Origin: Streptomyces griseoflavus
GTDB lineage: Bacteria; Actinomycetota; Actinomycetes; Streptomycetales; Streptomycetaceae
Assembly: GCF_014649995.1 (NCBI RefSeq)
Contig: NZ_BMUC01000001.1
Coordinates: 1,150,070-1,189,474, forward strand
Length of the DNA stretch: 39,405 bases
Direction of reading: 5' to 3'
A program made the position numbers and the translations under genes. The notes below the pieces were generated by a model that was given only the letters and a program-made list of their open reading frames with translations, ran no database searches and was not told where the DNA came from. Shown in pieces: positions 8,535 through 17,390 of this stretch (position 1 is the stretch's first letter; each line of letters begins with the position of its first letter).

Positions 8535-9305
8535 CTACTCCCAGCGGAAGAACCGCCCGGCCGCCGCGAGCCCCGCGACCGCCCACACGGTGAGGATGCC
8601 GAGGTTGCCCCACGGGATCCCGGCCCCGTGCTGGAGCACGTCCCGCAGCCCTTCGGAGAGGGCCGAGATCGGGAGCAGGCCGAGCACGGCCTGCGCCGCG
8701 TCCGGGAACTTGTCCAGCGGGACGATCACGCCGCCGCCGACGAGCAGCAGCAGGAAGACCAGGTTGGCGGCGGCGAGCGTCGCCTCGGCCTTCAGGGTGC
8801 CGGCCATCAGCAGACCGAGCCCGGAGAAGGCGGCCGTGCCCAGCACCAGCAGCAGGAACACCGACAGCGGACCGCCCTGCGGGGACCAGCCGAGGGCGAG
8901 GGCGATCACCGTCACGAGCAGCACCTGGAGTACCTCGGTGACCAGCACCGAGAGCGTCTTCGCGGTCATCAGGCCCCAGCGGGGGAGCGGCGAGGAGGCC
9001 AGCCGCTTCAGCACCCCGTAGCGGCGCTCGAAGCCGGTCGCGATCGCCTGCCCGGTGAACGCCGTCGACATCACCGCGAGCGCGAGGATGCCGGGGGCGA
9101 GGAAGTCCACCGCCTCGCCCTCACCGAGGTCCACCACGTCCACGGTGCCGAACAGCACCAGCAGCAGCGTGGGGATGATCACGGTCAGCAGCAGCTGCTC
9201 GCCGTTGCGCAGCAGCATCTTCGTCTCGAGCACGGCCTGCGCCGCGATCATGCGGGCCAGGGGCGCCGCGCCCGGCTTCGGTGAGTAGGTGCCGGTGGCC
9301 GTCAC
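8535..9305 (-). CDS. ABC-2 type transporter permease
   Basis: A 256-residue integral membrane subunit of an ABC exporter. After a short cytosolic N-terminus (MTATGTYSPKPGAAPLARM) there are about six hydrophobic segments. The ABC-2 signature region lies in the middle (FTGQAIATGFERRYGVLKRL), followed by the conserved loop LRDVLQHG near the C-terminus. The start is GTG 9305, whose last bases overlap the stop of the ATPase gene (GTGA), so the two are translationally coupled. The length and single hydrophobic domain imply a dimer. The exported substrate is unknown. The gene lies just upstream of ctaA on the same strand, so a link to haem or cytochrome biogenesis is possible but unproven. Confidence 0.88.
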   Translation of the reverse strand: MTATGTYSPKPGAAPLARMIAAQAVLETKMLLRNGEQLLLTVIIPTLLLVLFGTVDVVDLGEGEAVDFLAPGILALAVMSTAFTGQAIATGFERRYGVLKRLASSPLPRWGLMTAKTLSVLVTEVLQVLLVTVIALALGWSPQGGPLSVFLLLVLGTAAFSGLGLLMAGTLKAEATLAAANLVFLLLLVGGGVIVPLDKFPDAAQAVLGLLPISALSEGLRDVLQHGAGIPWGNLGILTVWAVAGLAAAGRFFRWE

Positions 9306-10225
9306 GCGCGCAGCTCCTTGCCGGTGAGCTCCAAAAAGACGTCTTCGAGGGTGTGCCGCTCCACCGCGATCCGGTCCGGCATCACGCCGTGCTGCGCGCA
9401 CCAGGACGTCACCGTGGCGAGCAGCTGCGGCCCGACGTCGCCGACGACCCGGTAGGTGCCCGAGGTCACCTCGGCGGCGGTGCAGCCGGAGGGCAGGGCC
9501 TTCAGCAGGGAGGCCACGTCCAGCCCCGGCCGTCCGGAGAAGCGGAGCGTGTTCTCGGCGCCGCCCCGGCACAGCTCCTCGGGGGAGCCCTGGGCGATCA
9601 CCCGGCCGGCGTCGATGACCGCGACGTCGTCGGCGAGCTGCTCGGCCTCGTCCATGTAGTGGGTGGTGAGGATCACGGAGACGCCGTCGGCGCGCAGGTC
9701 CCGCACCAGGTCCCAGGTGGCGCGGCGGGCCTGCGGGTCGAGGCCGGCGGTGGGCTCGTCGAGGAACACCAGCTCGGGGCGCCCGACCACCGCCATCGCG
9801 AGCGCCAGCCGCTGCTGCTGGCCGCCGGAGAGCCGCCGGTAGGAGGTGCGGCCGCAGGAGCCGAGCCCCAGGCGCTCGATCAGCGCGTCCACGTCCAGCG
9901 GATGCGCGTGCAGCTTCGCAATGTGCCGGAGCATCTCGTCGGCCCGTGCGCCCGAGTAGACGCCGCCGGACTGGAGCATCACACCGACCCGCGGGCGCAG
10001 CGCCGCCGACTCCCGCACCGGGTCCAGGCCCAGCACGCGTACGGTGCCGGAGTCCGGCCGCCGGTACCCCTCGCAGGTCTCGACCGTGGTCGTCTTGCCC
10101 GCCCCGTTCGGGCCGAGCACGGCGGTCACGCCGGGCCGTGCCACCAGGTCGAGGCCGTCCACCGCGGTCTTGGGGCCGTACCGCTTCACCAGGGCCTGCA
10201 CCTGGACCACGGGCTCACTTCGCAT
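9302..10225 (-). CDS. ABC transporter ATP-binding protein
   Basis: A 307-residue ATPase partner of the ABC-2 permease. Walker A is GPNGAGKTTT, the signature is RLSGGQQQRLALA, Walker B is LVFLDEPTAGLD, and the H-loop is LTTHYMDEAEQL. The C-terminal extension of about 90 residues after the ATPase core is common in DrrA/CcmA-like drug- or lipid-export ATPases. The start ATG 10225 has no ribosome site. TAGACT ends 8 bases upstream, so a leaderless transcript is possible. The open frame continues upstream to 10582 but encodes arginine-rich non-protein-like sequence. A frameshifted upstream gene ends within the first codons of this one. Confidence 0.9.
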   Translation of the reverse strand: MRSEPVVQVQALVKRYGPKTAVDGLDLVARPGVTAVLGPNGAGKTTTVETCEGYRRPDSGTVRVLGLDPVRESAALRPRVGVMLQSGGVYSGARADEMLRHIAKLHAHPLDVDALIERLGLGSCGRTSYRRLSGGQQQRLALAMAVVGRPELVFLDEPTAGLDPQARRATWDLVRDLRADGVSVILTTHYMDEAEQLADDVAVIDAGRVIAQGSPEELCRGGAENTLRFSGRPGLDVASLLKALPSGCTAAEVTSGTYRVVGDVGPQLLATVTSWCAQHGVMPDRIAVERHTLEDVFLELTGKELRA

Positions 10226-10566
10226 GGGACACGAGTCTAGGGAGACCGCGCGGGCCTCGGACCGTGGGGTGCTGGAACTCCTCCTCACGGGGGCGGTGCG
10301 TGCGCAGCCGGCCCTCGGCGCGGGCCACCGCGTCCGCCGGCGGGAACAGCCGTGCCTCGGCCGGCCGCCCTCACCGTGCCGCGCGCGCCCGGCCGTGTCC
10401 GCACGGTCTCCGGTAGGACGCCGACCCCGCGCGAGGGCGTGGTCAGCGGGTCGTACGCGTGGATGGTCGCCCGGATGGTCTCCCACCAGTGCGCGGGCAC
10501 GGGCGGGGCCTGCCACAGCGCCGGGTCGGAGGGATGGCCCGTCTGCGCGGGTACGACCAGCGCCAC
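10215..10566 (-). pseudogene. Probable frameshifted small gene upstream of the ABC exporter
   Basis: From GTG 10566 the minus strand reads MALVVPAQTGHPSDPALW and continues with PAHWWETIRATIHAYDP, using G or C at nearly every third codon position for about 60 codons. It then degenerates into Gly/Arg-rich sequence up to a stop at 10285. From roughly 10360 a second frame, shifted by one base, takes over with equally good codon use (RPAEARLFPPADAVARAEGR, then THRPREEEFQHPTVRG). That frame ends in a TGA at 10217-10215, overlapping the first codons of the ATPase gene. The simplest reading is one gene of about 115 codons broken by a single-base indel near the GGTGAGGGCGG run, or a sequencing error. 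I do not recognise the protein family. Confidence 0.5.
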
Positions 10567-10598
10567 CGATCCGATCGATCAAAGATCGTTTCCGCAGG

Positions 10599-10617
10599 TC
10601 GGATTAGGTTTACCTAA
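10599..10617. promoter_or_regulatory. Iron-box-like sequence upstream of sufR
   Basis: TCGGATTAGGTTTACCTAA matches 14 of 19 positions of the DtxR/DmdR/IdeR iron-box consensus TTAGGTTAGGCTAACCTAA as I know it. Its core, TTAGGTTTACCTAA, is a palindrome. It ends about 73 bases before the proposed sufR start. Binding is inferred only. Confidence 0.35.
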
Positions 10618-10653
10618 GTGACGCAGGGCACCGCGGGGTCGTCAGGGCGCGGC

Positions 10654-10690
10654 TTGCCGGTCCCGGATGAATTACGCAACAATGGCGTTG
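10654..10690 (+). promoter_or_regulatory. sufR promoter with SufR operator CAAC-N6-GTTG
   Basis: CAAC (10677-10680), six bases, then GTTG (10687-10690) exactly fits the palindrome reported for Streptomyces SufR. A plausible -35 TTGCCG (10654-10659) and -10 AACAAT (10678-10683), separated by 18 bases, place transcription start at the GTG start codon 10690, so the message would be leaderless. The operator covers both the -10 and the start codon. Confidence 0.7.
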
Positions 10691-11412
10691 TGAAAAACGG
10701 CGAGCATCCGACGGGGCCTCCCCACGAGGAACTGGCAACCGGTGAGCGGTCCACCCGCAACCGCGTCGCCCGCTCCATCCTGGACCACGGCCCGTCGACC
10801 GTCGCCGAGCTGGCCGAGCGCCTCGGGCTCACCCAGGCGGCCGTACGCCGGCACCTGGACACGCTGGCCGCCGACAACGTCGTGGAGGCCCGCGAGCGGC
10901 GGGTCTACGGCGCCCGCACGCGCGGACGTCCCGCCAAGGTCTTCGCCCTCACCGACTGCGGCCGGGACGCCTTCGACCAGTCCTACGACACACTGGCCGT
11001 GGACGCCCTGCGCTGGATCGGCGAGCGGGAGGGCGGCAGCGAGGCGATCGCCGCGTTCGCCCGCGCCAGGATCGCCGCCCAGGCCGAGACGTACCGCAAG
11101 GCGGTCGCGGGCGCGGCCCCCGAGGACCGCACACAAGCGCTGGCCAAGGCGCTGAGCGCGGACGGGTACGCTGCAACCGCGCGCAGCGCACCGGTCGGCG
11201 AACAGCTCTGCCAGCACCACTGCCCGGTCGCCCACGCCGCCGAACAGTTCCCGCAGCTGTGCGAGGCCGAGACGGAGTTCTTCGCCGAGCTGCTCGGAAC
11301 GCACGTACAGCGGCTGGCGACGATCGCGCACGGCGACGGCGTCTGCACGACGTTCATCCCCAAGATTTCCCACCACGCATCTGAAAGCACGTCCGGGAGG
11401 AACCCCGCATGA
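10690..11412 (+). CDS. sufR: SUF operon repressor SufR (iron-sulfur HTH regulator)
   Basis: DNA-binding repressor that senses its own Fe-S cluster and controls the suf operon it heads. From GTG 10690 it is 240 residues. The winged-helix DNA-binding region is near residues 20-75 ([20 protein letters not shown], then a wing with [14 protein letters not shown]). The cluster-binding C-terminal part has Cys174, Cys178 and Cys191 in [19 protein letters not shown], plus a later cysteine in GVCTTF. The frame is open upstream to GTG 10618, but the operator and promoter lie inside that extension, so the inner GTG is preferred. The stop overlaps the sufB ATG (ATGA). Confidence 0.92.
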   Translation: MKNGEHPTGPPHEELATGERSTRNRVARSILDHGPSTVAELAERLGLTQAAVRRHLDTLAADNVVEARERRVYGARTRGRPAKVFALTDCGRDAFDQSYDTLAVDALRWIGEREGGSEAIAAFARARIAAQAETYRKAVAGAAPEDRTQALAKALSADGYAATARSAPVGEQLCQHHCPVAHAAEQFPQLCEAETEFFAELLGTHVQRLATIAHGDGVCTTFIPKISHHASESTSGRNPA

Positions 11413-12830
11413 CTCTCCCCACGGAGACTGCCCACCCCGAGCTGGAGGGTCTGGGCACCTACGAATACGGCTGGGCCGACCGTGACGAGGCCGGAGCGTC
11501 GGCGCGCCGCGGCCTGAACGAGGACGTCGTCCGGGACATCTCCGCGAAGAAGGACGAGCCGGAGTGGATGACCAAGCTCCGCCTCAAGGGTCTGCGCCTC
11601 TTCGAGAAGAAGCCCATGCCGAACTGGGGCTCCGACCTCTCGGGCATCGACTTCGACAACATCAAGTACTTCGTGCGCTCCACGGAGAAGCAGGCGGAGT
11701 CCTGGGAGGACCTGCCCGAGGACATCAAGAACACCTACGACAAGCTGGGCATCCCCGAGGCCGAGAAGAAGCGCCTCGTCGCCGGTGTCGCCGCCCAGTA
11801 CGAGTCGGAGGTCGTCTACCACCAGATCCGTGAGGACCTGGAGGAGCAGGGTGTCATCTTCCTGGACACCGACACGGCCCTGAAGCAGCACCCGGAGCTC
11901 TTCAAGGAGTACTTCGGCACGGTCATCCCGGTCGGCGACAACAAGTTCGCGTCGCTGAACTCCGCCGTGTGGTCGGGCGGCTCCTTCATCTACGTCCCGC
12001 CGGGCGTGCACGTCGAGATCCCGCTCCAGGCCTACTTCCGGATCAACACCGAGAACATGGGCCAGTTCGAGCGGACCCTGATCATCGTCGACGAGGGTGC
12101 CTACGTGCACTACGTCGAGGGCTGCACCGCCCCGATCTACAAGTCGGACTCGCTGCACTCCGCGGTCGTCGAGATCATCGTCAAGAAGAACGCCCGCTGC
12201 CGCTACACGACCATCCAGAACTGGTCGAACAACGTCTACAACCTGGTCACCAAGCGCGCCGTGGCCTACGAGGGCGCGACCATGGAGTGGGTCGACGGCA
12301 ACATCGGCTCCAAGGTGACGATGAAGTACCCGGCCGTCTACCTCATGGGCGAGCACGCCAAGGGCGAGACGCTGTCCATCGCCTTCGCCGGCGAGGGCCA
12401 GCACCAGGACGCGGGCGCCAAGATGGTCCACATGGCCCCCAACACCTCGTCCAACATCGTCTCCAAGTCGGTGGCGCGCGGCGGCGGCCGTACCTCCTAC
12501 CGCGGTCTGATCGAGATCGGCGAGGGCGCCCCGGGCGCCAAGTCCAACGTGCTGTGCGACGCGCTGCTCGTCGACACCATCTCCCGCTCGGACACCTACC
12601 CCTACGTGGACGTCCGCGAGGACGACGTGTCCATGGGCCACGAGGCGACCGTCTCCAAGGTCTCCGAGGACCAGCTCTTCTACCTGATGAGCCGCGGCCT
12701 GAGCGAGTTCGAGGCGATGGCGATGATCGTGCGCGGCTTCGTCGAGCCGATCGCCAAGGAACTGCCGATGGAGTACGCGCTGGAGCTCAACCGGCTGATC
12801 GAGCTGCAGATGGAAGGCGCGGTCGGCTGA
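11409..12830 (+). CDS. sufB: Fe-S cluster assembly scaffold protein SufB
   Basis: Scaffold component of the SufBCD complex on which iron-sulfur clusters are built. At 473 residues it is the usual length. Family features are [20 protein letters not shown], the beta-helix core with repeated short strands, [20 protein letters not shown] with the conserved cysteine region, and the C-terminal [19 protein letters not shown]. The ATG at 11409 overlaps the sufR stop, giving tight translational coupling of repressor and scaffold. Sequence conservation and AAG/GAG-rich codon use suggest high expression. Confidence 0.97.
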   Translation: MTLPTETAHPELEGLGTYEYGWADRDEAGASARRGLNEDVVRDISAKKDEPEWMTKLRLKGLRLFEKKPMPNWGSDLSGIDFDNIKYFVRSTEKQAESWEDLPEDIKNTYDKLGIPEAEKKRLVAGVAAQYESEVVYHQIREDLEEQGVIFLDTDTALKQHPELFKEYFGTVIPVGDNKFASLNSAVWSGGSFIYVPPGVHVEIPLQAYFRINTENMGQFERTLIIVDEGAYVHYVEGCTAPIYKSDSLHSAVVEIIVKKNARCRYTTIQNWSNNVYNLVTKRAVAYEGATMEWVDGNIGSKVTMKYPAVYLMGEHAKGETLSIAFAGEGQHQDAGAKMVHMAPNTSSNIVSKSVARGGGRTSYRGLIEIGEGAPGAKSNVLCDALLVDTISRSDTYPYVDVREDDVSMGHEATVSKVSEDQLFYLMSRGLSEFEAMAMIVRGFVEPIAKELPMEYALELNRLIELQMEGAVG

Positions 12831-12909
12831 CACCGGCCCGGGGCGGCCACCGGCCGCCCCGCCGTTCCGTCAAGCCCCTTACGCAAGGAAAGCGAGCACT
12901 ACGACAGCC

Positions 12910-14130
12910 ATGGCTGAGGCTCAGAACTCCCCCACCTCCGGCTACGCTTCGGCGGGGGGACCCCCACCGGTCGGTTCGACGACCGCCGGCTCGATCGCGG
13001 TGGCCGCCGAGTCGACCGTCGCCACGCGCATGAGCGCGCCCCCGTCCTTCGACGTGGCGGACTTCGCCGTCCCCCACGGCCGCGAGGAGGAGTGGCGGTT
13101 CACCCCGCTGGAGCGGCTGCGCGGGCTGCACGACGGCACCGCCACCGCCACCGACGGGGGCGTCAAGGTCGCCGTCGAGGCGCCCGAGGGCGTCACCGTC
13201 GAGACCGTCGGCCGCGACGACGCGCGGCTCGGCCGCGCCGGCACCCCCGTGGACCGCGTCGCCGCCCAGGCGTACTCCGCCTTCGCGCAGGCCTCGGTCG
13301 TGACCGTGCCCAAGGAGACCGTCCTCACCGAGCCGATCCGCATCGCGGTGCGGGGCGAGGGCGGCACCGCCTACGGCCACCAGCTGGTGGAGCTCGGCGC
13401 CTTCGCCGAGGCCCTCGTCGTCATCGACCACACCGGTGACGCGGTCCTCGCCGCCAACGTCGACTTCGTCCTCGGGGACGGCGCCAAGCTGACCGTCGTC
13501 TCCGTCCAGGACTGGGACGACAAGGCGGTGCACGTCGCCCAGCACAACGCCCTCGTCGGCCGCGACGCCTCCTTCAAGTCGGTCGTCGTCACCTTCGGCG
13601 GCGACGTCGTCCGCCTCCACCCGCGCGTGGCCTACGCCGGCCCCGGCGGCGAGGCCGAGCTGTTCGGCCTGTACTTCACCGACGCCGGCCAGCACCAGGA
13701 GCACCGCCTCCTCGTCGACCACAACGTGCCGCACTGCAAGTCCAACGTCGTCTACAAGGGCGCGCTCCAGGGCGACGACGCGCACGCCGTGTGGATCGGT
13801 GACGTGCTCATCGAGGCCAAGGCCGAGGGCACCGACACCTACGAGATGAACCGCAACCTGGTGCTCACCGACGGCGCCCGCGTCGACTCCGTGCCCAACC
13901 TGGAGATCGAGACCGGCGAGATCGTCGGCGCCGGCCACGCCTCCGCCACCGGCCGCTTCGACGACGAGCAGCTCTTCTACCTGATGGCCCGCGGCATCGC
14001 CGAGCAGGACGCCCGCCGCCTGGTCGTGCGCGGCTTCTTCGCCGAGCTCGTCCAGCAGATCGGCGTCCCGGACATCGAGGAGCGTCTGATCGCCAAGATC
14101 GAGGAGGAGCTGGAGGCGGCGGTCGGATGA
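12910..14130 (+). CDS. sufD: Fe-S cluster assembly protein SufD
   Basis: Partner of SufB and SufC in the assembly complex. From ATG 12910 it is 406 residues. The SufB/SufD core domain covers roughly residues 150-385, with HYNV-type segment VDHNVPHCKSNVVYKGAL and the C-terminal DDEQLFYLMARGIAEQDA. The first 35 or so residues are low-complexity, and residues 6-20 are encoded by a 42-base GC-rich palindromic element that looks inserted in frame (listed separately). A later in-frame ATG (MSAPPSFDVADF) is an alternative start, but AAGGAAAG upstream of 12910 and family memory of a MAEAQN start favour the longer form. The gap to sufB is 79 bases, and the stop overlaps the Rieske gene. Confidence 0.93.
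   Translation: MAEAQNSPTSGYASAGGPPPVGSTTAGSIAVAAESTVATRMSAPPSFDVADFAVPHGREEEWRFTPLERLRGLHDGTATATDGGVKVAVEAPEGVTVETVGRDDARLGRAGTPVDRVAAQAYSAFAQASVVTVPKETVLTEPIRIAVRGEGGTAYGHQLVELGAFAEALVVIDHTGDAVLAANVDFVLGDGAKLTVVSVQDWDDKAVHVAQHNALVGRDASFKSVVVTFGGDVVRLHPRVAYAGPGGEAELFGLYFTDAGQHQEHRLLVDHNVPHCKSNVVYKGALQGDDAHAVWIGDVLIEAKAEGTDTYEMNRNLVLTDGARVDSVPNLEIETGEIVGAGHASATGRFDDEQLFYLMARGIAEQDARRLVVRGFFAELVQQIGVPDIEERLIAKIEEELEAAVG
12927..12968. repeat. REP-like GC-rich palindromic element inside the sufD coding region
   Basis: Forty-two bases run from CTCCCCCACCTCC to GGGGGGACCCCCACC. The C-run 12929-12933 can pair with the G-run 12954-12959, and the 3' part is itself GGGGG(A)CCCCC. Elements with this CTCCCCCA...GGGGGACCCCCA pattern are familiar to me as dispersed intergenic repeats in Streptomyces. 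The length is a multiple of three, so the insertion adds 14 residues without breaking sufD. No second copy was seen in this window. Confidence 0.5.
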
Positions 14131-14444
14131 CCTTCCAACGCGTCTGCGGGCTGAGCGAGCTGGAGGAGGACACCCCGAAGCGGGTGGAACTCGACGGCAC
14201 GCCGGTCTCCGTCGTGCTCACCGAGGGCGAGGTGTTCGCGATCAACGACATCTGCTCGCACGCCAACGTCTCCCTCTCGGAGGGCGAGGTGGACGACTGC
14301 CACATCGAGTGCTGGCTGCACGGCTCGCGTTTCGACCTTCGTTCCGGCAAGCCCGACGCCCTTCCGGCGACGCGCCCCGTCCCCGTATACCCCGTAAAGA
14401 TCGAAGGGGACGACGTGCTCGTCTCCCTCTCCCAGGAGTCCTGA
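14127..14444 (+). CDS. Rieske-type [2Fe-2S] ferredoxin in the suf operon
   Basis: A 105-residue soluble non-haem Rieske ferredoxin. Its ligand pairs are Cys43-x-His45 in CSHANVSL and Cys62-x2-His65 in CWLHGSRF, the second followed by the usual FDLRSGKP turn. Proteins of this type pass electrons to oxygenases or reductases. In actinobacterial suf operons one copy is regularly embedded between sufD and sufC, where it may supply electrons for cluster assembly or be an early client; that role is inference. The ATG overlaps the sufD stop by four bases, and sufC follows after 7 bases. Confidence 0.92.
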   Translation: MTFQRVCGLSELEEDTPKRVELDGTPVSVVLTEGEVFAINDICSHANVSLSEGEVDDCHIECWLHGSRFDLRSGKPDALPATRPVPVYPVKIEGDDVLVSLSQES

Positions 14445-14451
14445 GGCACCC

Positions 14452-15239
<788 letters not shown>

Positions 15240-15243
<4 letters not shown>

Positions 15244-16496
15244 CACATCTGCCGGGCCTCCTCGACACAGAGGCGATCCGCAAGGACTTCCCGATCCTGG
15301 ACCGCCAGGTCCACGACGGCCGGAAGCTCGTGTACCTGGACAACGCGGCGACCTCGCAGAAGCCCCGCCAGGTGCTGGACGCCCTCTCCGAGTACTACGA
15401 GCGCTACAACGCCAACGTCCACCGCGGTGTGCATGTGCTCGCCGAGGAGGCCACGGCACTGTACGAGGGCGCGCGCGACAAGGTCGCCGAGTTCGTCAAC
15501 GCCCCCTCGCGCGACGAGGTGATCTTCACCAAGAACGCCTCGGAGTCGCTCAACCTCGTGGCCAACATGCTCGGCTGGGCCGACGAGCCCTACCGGGTGG
15601 ACCACGAGACCGAGATCGTCATCACGGAGATGGAGCACCACTCCAACATCGTGCCGTGGCAGCTGCTCGCGCAGCGCACGGGCGCGAAGCTGAAGTGGTT
15701 CGGGCTGACCGACGACGGCCGGCTCGACCTGTCGAACATCGACGAGGTCATCACCGAGAAGACGAAGATCGTCTCCTTCGTGCTGGTCTCCAACATCCTC
15801 GGCACGGTCAACCCGGTCGAGGCGATAGTGCGCCGCGCCCAGGAGGTCGGCGCGCTGGTGTGCATCGACGCCTCGCAGGCCGCCCCGCACATGCCGCTGG
15901 ACGTCCAGGCCCTCCAGGCCGACTTCGTGGCCTTCACCGGCCACAAGATGTGCGGCCCGACCGGCATCGGCGTCCTCTGGGGCCGCCAGGAGCTGCTGGA
16001 GGACCTGCCTCCGTTCCTCGGCGGCGGCGAGATGATCGAGACCGTGTCGATGAGCTCGTCGACCTACGCGCCGGCCCCGCACAAGTTCGAGGCGGGCACC
16101 CCGCCGATCGCCCAGGCGGTCGGACTCGGCGCGGCGATCGACTACCTGTCGGCCATCGGCATGGACAAGGTCCTCGCCCACGAGCACGCCATCACCGAGT
16201 ACGCCGTCAAGCGGCTCACCGAGGTCCCGGACCTGCGCATCATCGGCCCCGCCACGGCCGAGGACCGCGGTGCCGCGATCTCGTTCACGCTCGGTGACAT
16301 CCACCCGCACGACGTGGGCCAGGTCCTCGACGAGCAGGGCATCGCGGTCCGGGTCGGCCACCACTGCGCACGGCCCGTCTGCCTGCGGTACGGAATTCCC
16401 GCGACCACGCGAGCGTCGTTCTATCTGTACTCCACGCCGGCCGAGATCGACGCACTGGTCGACGGCCTGGAGCACGTACGGAACTTCTTCGGATGA
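15240..16496 (+). CDS. sufS: Cysteine desulfurase SufS
   Basis: Pyridoxal-phosphate enzyme (group II desulfurase) that converts cysteine to alanine and holds the sulfur as a persulfide for cluster assembly. It has 418 residues. The PLP-binding lysine is Lys236 in FTGHKMCGPTGIGVLWG, and the persulfide cysteine is Cys376 in VGHHCARPVCLRYG. Additional family motifs are YLDNAATSQKP at the start and ITEMEHHSNIVPWQ. The start is a GTG overlapping the sufC stop (GTGA). Sulfur is probably passed to SufU, encoded 11 bases downstream. Confidence 0.97.
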
Positions 16497-16507
16497 GGGG
16501 CTGAGGC

Positions 16508-16972
16508 GTGAAGCTGGACTCGATGTACCAGGACGTCATCCTGGACCACTACAAGAACCCGCACGGGCGTGGTCTGAGGGACGGCGACGCCGAGGTGCAC
16601 CACGTCAACCCGACGTGCGGTGACGAGATCACGCTGCGCGTGAAGTACGACGGCACGAAGATCAGCGACGTCAGCTACGAGGGGCAGGGCTGCTCCATCA
16701 GCCAGGCCTCCGCCTCCGTGCTGAACGACCTGCTGGTCGGCAAGGACCTCGCCGAGGCGCAGCGGATTCAGGAGACCTTCCTGGAACTGATGCAGTCCAA
16801 GGGGAGGATCGAGCCCGACGACGCGATGGAGGAGATCCTGGAGGACGCGGTCGCGTTCGCCGGGGTGTCCAAGTATCCGGCCCGGGTGAAGTGCGCCCTC
16901 CTGAGCTGGATGGCGTGGAAGGACGCGACGGCCCAGGCGCTGGGCGCCGACGCCGAAAGGACAACGGCATGA
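16508..16972 (+). CDS. sufU: Zinc-dependent sulfurtransferase SufU
   Basis: IscU-like protein that in Gram-positives accepts persulfide sulfur from SufS through a zinc site rather than serving as scaffold. At 154 residues it has the SufU-specific insertion compared with IscU. Expected zinc ligands are Cys37 and Asp39 (NPTCGDE), Cys62 (GQGCSISQAS) and Cys130 (RVKCALLSW). It starts with GTG 16508 after GAGGGGCTGAGGC. The stop overlaps the sufT ATG. Confidence 0.95.
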   Translation: MKLDSMYQDVILDHYKNPHGRGLRDGDAEVHHVNPTCGDEITLRVKYDGTKISDVSYEGQGCSISQASASVLNDLLVGKDLAEAQRIQETFLELMQSKGRIEPDDAMEEILEDAVAFAGVSKYPARVKCALLSWMAWKDATAQALGADAERTTA

Positions 16973-17301
16973 GCGAGACCGTGGAGATGAAGCCGGCTTC
17001 CGAGGAGGAGGTCCGTGAGGCCCTGCTGGACGTCGTCGACCCCGAACTGGGCATCGACGTCGTCAACCTCGGCCTGATCTACGGCGTCCACATCGACGAC
17101 TCCAACGTGGCGACCATCGACATGACCCTCACCTCGGCGGCGTGCCCGCTGACGGACGTCATCGAGGACCAGGCGAAGTCCGCCACGGACGGCCTGGTCA
17201 GCGAACTGCGCATCAACTGGGTCTGGATGCCGCCGTGGGGTCCGGACAAGATCACCGACGACGGCCGCGAGCAGCTCCGGGCGCTGGGCTTCAACGTCTG
17301 A
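16969..17301 (+). CDS. sufT: SufT-type Fe-S maturation factor (DUF59/MIP18 family)
   Basis: A 110-residue MIP18-family protein that helps deliver or mature Fe-S clusters. The motif order is DVVDPELGIDVVNLGLIYGV, then TLTSAACPLTDVIEDQ with the single conserved cysteine, then WMPPWGPDKITDDGREQL. ATG 16969 overlaps the sufU stop by four bases; an upstream in-frame extension to 16891 is ruled out by the overlap and its arginine-rich translation. It is the last suf gene, followed by a strong hairpin terminator. Confidence 0.93.
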   Translation: MSETVEMKPASEEEVREALLDVVDPELGIDVVNLGLIYGVHIDDSNVATIDMTLTSAACPLTDVIEDQAKSATDGLVSELRINWVWMPPWGPDKITDDGREQLRALGFNV

Positions 17302-17316
17302 CACCCGCTCCGCACG

Positions 17317-17356
17317 CGAGAACGGCGACGCCTCCTTGAGGGCGTCGCCGTTCTCG
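17317..17356 (+). terminator. Terminator of the suf operon
   Basis: A perfect 16-bp stem: CGAGAACGGCGACGCC (17317-17332) pairs with GGCGTCGCCGTTCTCG (17341-17356) around an 8-base loop. It starts 15 bases after the sufT stop. Confidence 0.9.
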
Positions 17357-17374
17357 TTCCCGGACACCATCGTT

Positions 17375-17390
17375 GTGTACGCTCGTACAC
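17375..17390. promoter_or_regulatory. Palindromic operator at the SMR efflux gene
   Basis: GTGTACG-CT-CGTACAC is a perfect 16-base inverted repeat that abuts the ATG at 17391. It contains TACGCT (17378-17383), a good -10 element ending 7 bases before the ATG, so the transcript is probably leaderless and the repressor would sit on the -10. The natural binder is the TetR protein encoded at 17711-18355. Confidence 0.7.

Noticed and set aside
10618-10689. Longer sufR start at GTG 10618
   Set aside because: It would put the promoter and the CAAC-N6-GTTG operator inside the coding region.
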